Source: an uncultured Pseudogracilibacillus sp.
GTDB taxonomy: Bacteria; Bacillota; Bacilli; Bacillales; Amphibacillaceae
Assembly: GCA_937974845.1 (NCBI GenBank)
Contig: CALJVC010000038.1
Span: 1 to 17,664, forward strand
Reading direction: 5' to 3'
DNA length: 17,664 nt
Shown here: piece by piece, positions 15,537-17,664 of the stretch
How positions within the stretch are numbered: the first letter of the stretch is position 1
How the letters are laid out: each line of letters starts with the position of its first letter
Position numbers and translations under genes: made by a program
The notes under the pieces: model-generated
What the model was told of the DNA's origin: nothing
What the model saw: only the letters and a program-made list of their open reading frames with translations
The model's database searches: none

Positions 15537-15935
15537 TTAATTCAAACCAACGGGCAGAAACTCGAGGATCGTATCAATCACGGCCTGAATAATCGGTAAT
15601 GCTAATAGGAGGATAAAGATTTTCCCCACTAACTCTAGCTTAGATGCTAAGCTAGATAGACCAGCATCCTTAATGAGGTTTGAGCTAATTTCAATAATGT
15701 AACTTATACCGATTATTTTAAAAATAGTATCGAGGTAAAAACGTTGAATCGACGCCTGTAAGGCTAATTGTTCAAAATAAAGTATGACTGCCTTAATCTG
15801 CTCGACGATGAAAAAAAGAATGACGATAGAAGTCAACATCGCGATTAAGAAGGCGATATTTTCTTGCACGTCCTTTAACACTAAATAAAGCAAACTACTT
15901 GTGAGGGCAAAGATGACAATTTGAATCATATCCAT
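15537..15935 (-). CDS. spoIIIAD: SpoIIIAD, small stage III sporulation membrane protein
   Basis: SpoIIIAD is a hydrophobic protein of the SpoIIIA complex, related to SpoIIIAC. From ATG 15933–15935 it has 132 residues, the family length. It has an N-terminal hydrophobic pair (about 3–20 and 28–47), a helix QIKAVILYFEQLALQ, and a conserved section with YLDTIFKIIGISYIIEISSNLIKDAGLSSLASKLELVGK, followed by a last membrane segment and the LEFLPVG end. The longer open frame upstream would read through spoIIIAC in another frame and is not real. The chosen ATG has AAAGGGAA at 7 nt and lies 2 nt after the spoIIIAC stop. Confidence 0.95.
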   Translation of the reverse strand: MDMIQIVIFALTSSLLYLVLKDVQENIAFLIAMLTSIVILFFIVEQIKAVILYFEQLALQASIQRFYLDTIFKIIGISYIIEISSNLIKDAGLSSLASKLELVGKIFILLLALPIIQAVIDTILEFLPVGLN

Positions 15936-15937
15936 CG

Positions 15938-16147
15938 TTAAATTCCCTTTAATAAAAATACGGATTGAATTTGTTGGAACAAGCGAGACAAGTGATGCAT
16001 CACAATTAATAGGACGATAATGAAGCCTACGAGGGAAGTAAACTGAGCAATATCCTCTCGTCCTAATTGTTTTAAAATAGTAAAGAGTAAAGCAGTTACA
16101 ATACCAATGCCACCAATCTGAAATAAAATCGTCGTATCGAATAACAA
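15938..16147 (-). CDS. spoIIIAC: SpoIIIAC, small stage III sporulation membrane protein
   Basis: SpoIIIAC is a very small two-helix membrane protein of the SpoIIIA channel. It has 69 residues (B. subtilis 68). Two membrane segments (about 7–26, LFQIGGIGIVTALLFTILKQ; and 37–54, FTSLVGFIIVLLIVMHHL) flank the polar QLGREDIAQ turn typical of the family. The start is TTG at 16145–16147: GGAGGGG lies 7 nt upstream, while the ATG within the same ribosome site is in another frame. It is 13 nt from spoIIIAB. Confidence 0.93.
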   Translation of the reverse strand: MLFDTTILFQIGGIGIVTALLFTILKQLGREDIAQFTSLVGFIIVLLIVMHHLSRLFQQIQSVFLLKGI

Positions 16148-16160
16148 GGACCATCCCCTC

Positions 16161-16676
16161 CTATATGAGGATTATGACGATTAGAATGCCAAAGAGGATG
16201 CTTAGGGTTTTTGTCATCTGTTCGTATTTTCTTTTCCTCTCTAAGGCTACGTCGAGTTGTTTTTGTAAATAGTAAATCGTTAAGCTAATTTGTTTTTGTT
16301 GTTGTTCAATGGTATGGTTTCCTACGCTCTGACCGAATTCGAATAAGACGTCGAGATCTTCTTTTGTCAGTTGAGAAGTTTTTTTTAATTGCAAAACTCC
16401 TGCTTCCCATAGTTCATAAAAATTATCCACTGGTCCTGTAAGATTTTTAGCTAATTGACCATAAAACATGGCAATTGGTCCATTTGTATGTTGATGGATT
16501 CGGGTAAATATTTCTCGTAAAGAATGAAGGCTATAAGTCATTTCTGCCTCCATAATTTGTAAACTATAAATCAAGATCCGAAGCTGACTAACACGATAGG
16601 TAAGGTTTCGACTAAGATCAAAACCATATAAAGATGAAGCGGTAATAAAGAGGCTTGCTCCGATTAGCTTGAACAT
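16161..16676 (-). CDS. spoIIIAB: SpoIIIAB, stage III sporulation membrane-associated protein
   Basis: SpoIIIAB is a GspF-like partner of the SpoIIIAA ATPase in the SpoIIIA machine. It has 171 residues, exactly the B. subtilis length. An N-terminal hydrophobic helix (about 3–20), a largely helical cytoplasmic region and a C-terminal membrane segment (about 153–171) are visible. Family blocks are RVSQLRILIYSLQIMEAEMTYS, the LTKEDLDVLFEFGQSVGNHTIEQQQKQISLT section and a final LSILFGILIVIILI. ATG has GAGGGAAG upstream and overlaps the end of spoIIIAA by 13 nt, implying coupling. Confidence 0.95.
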   Translation of the reverse strand: MFKLIGASLFITASSLYGFDLSRNLTYRVSQLRILIYSLQIMEAEMTYSLHSLREIFTRIHQHTNGPIAMFYGQLAKNLTGPVDNFYELWEAGVLQLKKTSQLTKEDLDVLFEFGQSVGNHTIEQQQKQISLTIYYLQKQLDVALERKRKYEQMTKTLSILFGILIVIILI

Positions 16677-17596
16677 GCGACTTCCCTCATCGTTAATAAT
16701 TCCCTTCCTTTAGCATCATAGAGTTTATAGCTAAACCGATGAAGCGAATCCTTCGACAACATGATGTACCGCTGAAATACGTCTGCAGTAAATAACGGAG
16801 TTAAAGAAGGACGGGATTGCACTTCCTCAAGGTTATTGGCATGGGCTGAGCAAAGAACTGTAACACCAGTATATAAGGCTTCTAACAAGGCTTGGACATC
16901 TTCCCTTCTTCCGATTTCATCAACGATGATGACATCTGGGGACATCGAGCGAATCATCATCATCATACCGATCGCTTTAGGACAATGGTCCATCACATCC
17001 GTACGTCTCCCAACATCGAATTGTGGAATTCCATTTTTCGCTCCAGCTATTTCTCCTCGTTCATCTACAATTCCTATTTTTTGCGGAGGAAAAGCTTCTT
17101 GACCCGTACTAATAATACGGGCCAAGTCCCGAAGCAAACTCGTCTTGCCTGATTGAGGTGGGCCTATTAGTAAAGTATGAAGAAAGCGGTGATTTTGATA
17201 AAGCAAGGGGGCGAATTGATGCGCCAAACCTTTATGTTGCTTAGCAATACGCAAGTTAAAAGAAGTAATATCGGTCAAGCCTCTCATCTTCCCTTCATAG
17301 AAAGCGACCCGTCCTGCAAGACCTACCCGGTGACCACCTTCAACCGTGATATAGCCTTCCTTCAATTCCTTGTCAAACTTATATAAAGAATGCTCACTGA
17401 GTTGACGTAGGAAATAATCTCGATCTTTACGAAGAAAGATAATCTCATCCAGCCAGATATTCTGATCTAAAAAGATTAATTCTACTGCTTGATTAATGCG
17501 TAAACGTATTTCTTCCAATTGCCTGAAGCCCTGTTCTACATAGGGAGCAACTCCTTCCCTAATTCGTGGTGGCATCAAAAGTAATATCGTCTCCAT
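16664..17596 (-). CDS. spoIIIAA: SpoIIIAA, secretion-type ATPase of the SpoIIIA channel
   Basis: SpoIIIAA is a cytoplasmic AAA+-like ATPase, related to type II/IV secretion ATPases, that powers the mother cell–forespore channel. From ATG 17594–17596 it has 310 residues (B. subtilis about 307). An N-terminal domain contains GYITVEGGHRVGLAGR (about 81–96). The ATPase core follows, with Walker A GPPQSGKT (145–152), IGIVDERGEIAG (174–185), a methionine-rich MMMMIRSMSPDVIIVDEIGR section with Walker B at 221–227, and SAHANN (250–255). An in-frame GTG four codons upstream (17606–17608) is part of the AAAGGTGG ribosome site, so the ATG at 8-nt spacing is preferred. It is the first gene of the spoIIIA operon. 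Confidence 0.96.
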   Translation of the reverse strand: METILLLMPPRIREGVAPYVEQGFRQLEEIRLRINQAVELIFLDQNIWLDEIIFLRKDRDYFLRQLSEHSLYKFDKELKEGYITVEGGHRVGLAGRVAFYEGKMRGLTDITSFNLRIAKQHKGLAHQFAPLLYQNHRFLHTLLIGPPQSGKTSLLRDLARIISTGQEAFPPQKIGIVDERGEIAGAKNGIPQFDVGRRTDVMDHCPKAIGMMMMIRSMSPDVIIVDEIGRREDVQALLEALYTGVTVLCSAHANNLEEVQSRPSLTPLFTADVFQRYIMLSKDSLHRFSYKLYDAKGRELLTMREVACSS

Positions 17597-17627
17597 AATA
17601 GCTACCACCTTTTATTTTCTTTACTAA

Positions 17628-17655
17628 TATCTATGCTTGTCTTCTTCATTTATGA
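17628..17655 (-). promoter_or_regulatory. Candidate SigE promoter of the spoIIIA operon
   Basis: On the minus strand TCATAAAT (17648–17655) and CATAGATA (17628–17635) lie 12 nt apart. They resemble the SigE -35 (ATA-rich) and -10 (CATACAnT) elements, though the spacing is one to two bases short. The spoIIIA operon is known to be SigE-controlled in B. subtilis, and this is about 30 nt in front of the first gene. Confidence 0.45.
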
Positions 17656-17664
17656 TAAAAAAAG

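Noticed and set aside
15936..16154. Upstream extension of the spoIIIAD open frame (73 extra codons)
   Set aside because: It reads spoIIIAC in another frame and gives an aromatic, cysteine-rich nonsense sequence. The internal ATG with a good ribosome site gives the family length.
1..17664. CRISPR arrays, insertion sequences, prophage or horizontally acquired islands
   Set aside because: No direct repeats, transposase-like frames or breaks in synteny beyond the OLE/oapA block; the window is a conserved core region.

Overview
The window looks like chromosomal DNA of an endospore-forming member of the Bacillaceae (Firmicutes). Every gene I can support lies on the minus strand. The gene order follows the conserved Bacillus block spoIIIA – accBC – nusB – folD – xseAB – ispA – … – tlyA – argR – recN – spoIVB – spo0A. 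Reading in the direction of transcription means going from high to low coordinates. Gene identities rest on recognised protein families, catalytic motifs and this synteny; no database search was run.

Layout in transcription order. (1) 17655–12481: a likely SigE-type promoter and the full eight-gene spoIIIA operon (AA, AB, AC, AD, AE, AF, AG, AH), closed by a strong bidirectional terminator. It encodes the ATPase, membrane proteins and ring proteins of the mother cell–forespore channel. (2) 12414–10421: accB–accC, the biotin carrier and biotin carboxylase of acetyl-CoA carboxylase, with a terminator. (3) 10303–6631: nusB–folD–xseA–xseB–ispA, tightly packed or overlapping. (4) 6609–5363: a gene-free stretch of about 600 nt that fits the OLE RNA (ornate, large, extremophilic), preceded by an extended -10 promoter and followed by the gene for its membrane partner OapA. 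(5) 5343–2288: tlyA–argR–recN and a short terminator. (6) 2140–848: spoIVB and terminator. (7) 840–1: a SigH/0A-box promoter and spo0A, whose 3' end runs off the window.

The most notable element is the OLE RNA–OapA pair. It is an already described but still poorly understood ribonucleoprotein system, known mainly from extremophilic and anaerobic Firmicutes, so the host may be alkaliphilic, thermophilic, halophilic or anaerobic. dxs, which in B. subtilis lies between ispA and the tlyA homologue yqxC, is absent here, and so is yqhY between accC and nusB. Another notable point is that spoIIIAG has no ATG, GTG or TTG start upstream of its membrane segment. It has a well-placed ATT codon with a strong Shine-Dalgarno sequence, overlapping the spoIIIAF stop. 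Several other genes (spo0A, recN, nusB, accC, spoIIIAC) appear to use TTG or GTG, and I chose those starts from Shine-Dalgarno spacing.

Functionally the window links sporulation control (Spo0A), late sporulation signalling (SpoIVB, SpoIIIA channel), fatty-acid initiation (AccBC), one-carbon and isoprenoid metabolism (FolD, IspA), DNA repair (XseAB, RecN), arginine control (ArgR), RNA-related functions (NusB, TlyA) and the OLE RNP.
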